5,493 bases of DNA from assembly GCA_015487515.1 (NCBI GenBank), contig WFPQ01000261.1, forward strand, positions 1 through 5,493, given 5' to 3'. Below the pieces are notes generated by a model. The model saw nothing but the letters and a program-made list of their open reading frames with translations, was not told the DNA's origin and did not search any database. Both the position numbers and the translations under genes were made by a program. Source of the DNA: Hyphomicrobiales bacterium. GTDB lineage: Bacteria; Pseudomonadota; Alphaproteobacteria; Rhizobiales; Devosiaceae. Each line of letters opens with the position of its first letter. Positions within the stretch are counted from its first letter, which is position 1. This document shows positions 5,015 to 5,493 of this stretch, piece by piece.

Positions 5015-5493
5015 GTGTCGTATTTGCTGACGGATTTGCTTGCCGGTCATCTAAATGGCAGAGAGATTGAAAATGTTCGGGTTACCGGAATAAATTCCGA
5101 CAGCCGGGGCATTGCCTTTGGCGAGGCGTTCTTTGCCTTGCCGGGCTCCAATGTTCACGGGGATGTCTACAGTGCAAGGGCGGTGGAGCGCGGGGCCCGG
5201 GTGGTGGTTTCGGACCGGGAGCCGGCAAATGAGCTGGGGGTCAGCACCATAGTGGTCGAAAATGTGCGTTCTGCCTATGCCCGGGCAGCGATGCGGGTAA
5301 GCGGGGCGCAACCGGACATGATGATGGCGGTGACCGGGACCAACGGCAAGACCTCGGTGGCCTCGTTCGTATTGCAGATATGGGAGGCCATTGGCATAAG
5401 GGGCGCAACGATAGGCACCCTTGGAACCCAGGTGGGGGACGATATAGTTGCCGGGTCCCTGACCACGCCCGACCCCCTGACCCTTCATCGCAC
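5015..5493 (+). CDS. murE: UDP-N-acetylmuramyl-tripeptide synthetase MurE (3' partial)
   Basis: Mur ligases add amino acids to UDP-MurNAc in the cytoplasm; MurE adds the third residue, usually meso-diaminopimelate in Gram-negative bacteria. The first 159 codons are present and run off the window. The N-terminal UDP-substrate domain contains the conserved NSDSRGIAFGEAFFALPG (27-44) and VHGDVY (47-52). The ATP-binding P-loop is VTGTNGKTS (106-114), followed by IGTLGT (133-138) and LTTPDP (149-154), a MurE-like block. The start is GTG 5015, with AAGGGG six bases upstream; an in-frame TAA at 4997-4999 limits any extension. The segment that would show amino acid specificity lies beyond the window. 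MurE rather than MurF or MurC is supported by LTTPDP and by position directly after ftsI. Confidence 0.93.
   Translation, partial: MSYLLTDLLAGHLNGREIENVRVTGINSDSRGIAFGEAFFALPGSNVHGDVYSARAVERGARVVVSDREPANELGVSTIVVENVRSAYARAAMRVSGAQPDMMMAVTGTNGKTSVASFVLQIWEAIGIRGATIGTLGTQVGDDIVAGSLTTPDPLTLHR

Overview
The window carries the start of a division and cell wall (dcw) gene cluster, preceded by the RNase P RNA gene and a TerB/J-domain co-chaperone gene. Every gene I accept is on the + strand. The FtsL sequence, the FtsI active-site context (ELGSTFK), the GGTT in the L15 loop of RNase P RNA and the GC-rich composition all suggest an alphaproteobacterium. This is a judgement from recognised family features, since no search was run. 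The genes use many AGG (Arg) and ATA (Ile) codons for a GC-rich genome, so the lineage may not be one of the familiar high-GC model groups.

Layout. Bases 1-163 hold the last 53 codons of a gene I cannot identify. Next is a 156-base gap with an inverted repeat just past that stop codon. A djlA-like gene follows at 320-997 (TerB-like helical domain, then a C-terminal J-domain with HPD). A short gap holds a plausible promoter, followed by rnpB (bacterial type A RNase P RNA, about 1105-1494). The next 176 bases are locally AT-rich, contain three successive small inverted repeats and probably the control region of the dcw genes, and do not contain mraZ.

The dcw genes are rsmH (TTG start proposed at 1671, end 2810), ftsL (2807-3190) and ftsI (3187-4908). 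Each pair overlaps by an ATGA stop/start, so translation is probably coupled. A 106-base gap with an imperfect hairpin follows, then murE with a GTG start at 5015 that runs off the window.

How they fit together: RsmH methylates 16S rRNA. FtsL is a bitopic divisome scaffold. FtsI is the septal transpeptidase that FtsL and its partners control. MurE adds the third amino acid to the peptidoglycan stem peptide. RNase P matures tRNAs and the J-domain protein recruits DnaK, so these two are housekeeping neighbours rather than members of the division pathway. I found no mobile element, CRISPR array, tRNA or clearly new system. The points most worth a second look are the missing mraZ with rnpB in its usual neighbourhood, the repeat-bearing C-terminal tail of RsmH, and the structured leader before rsmH.
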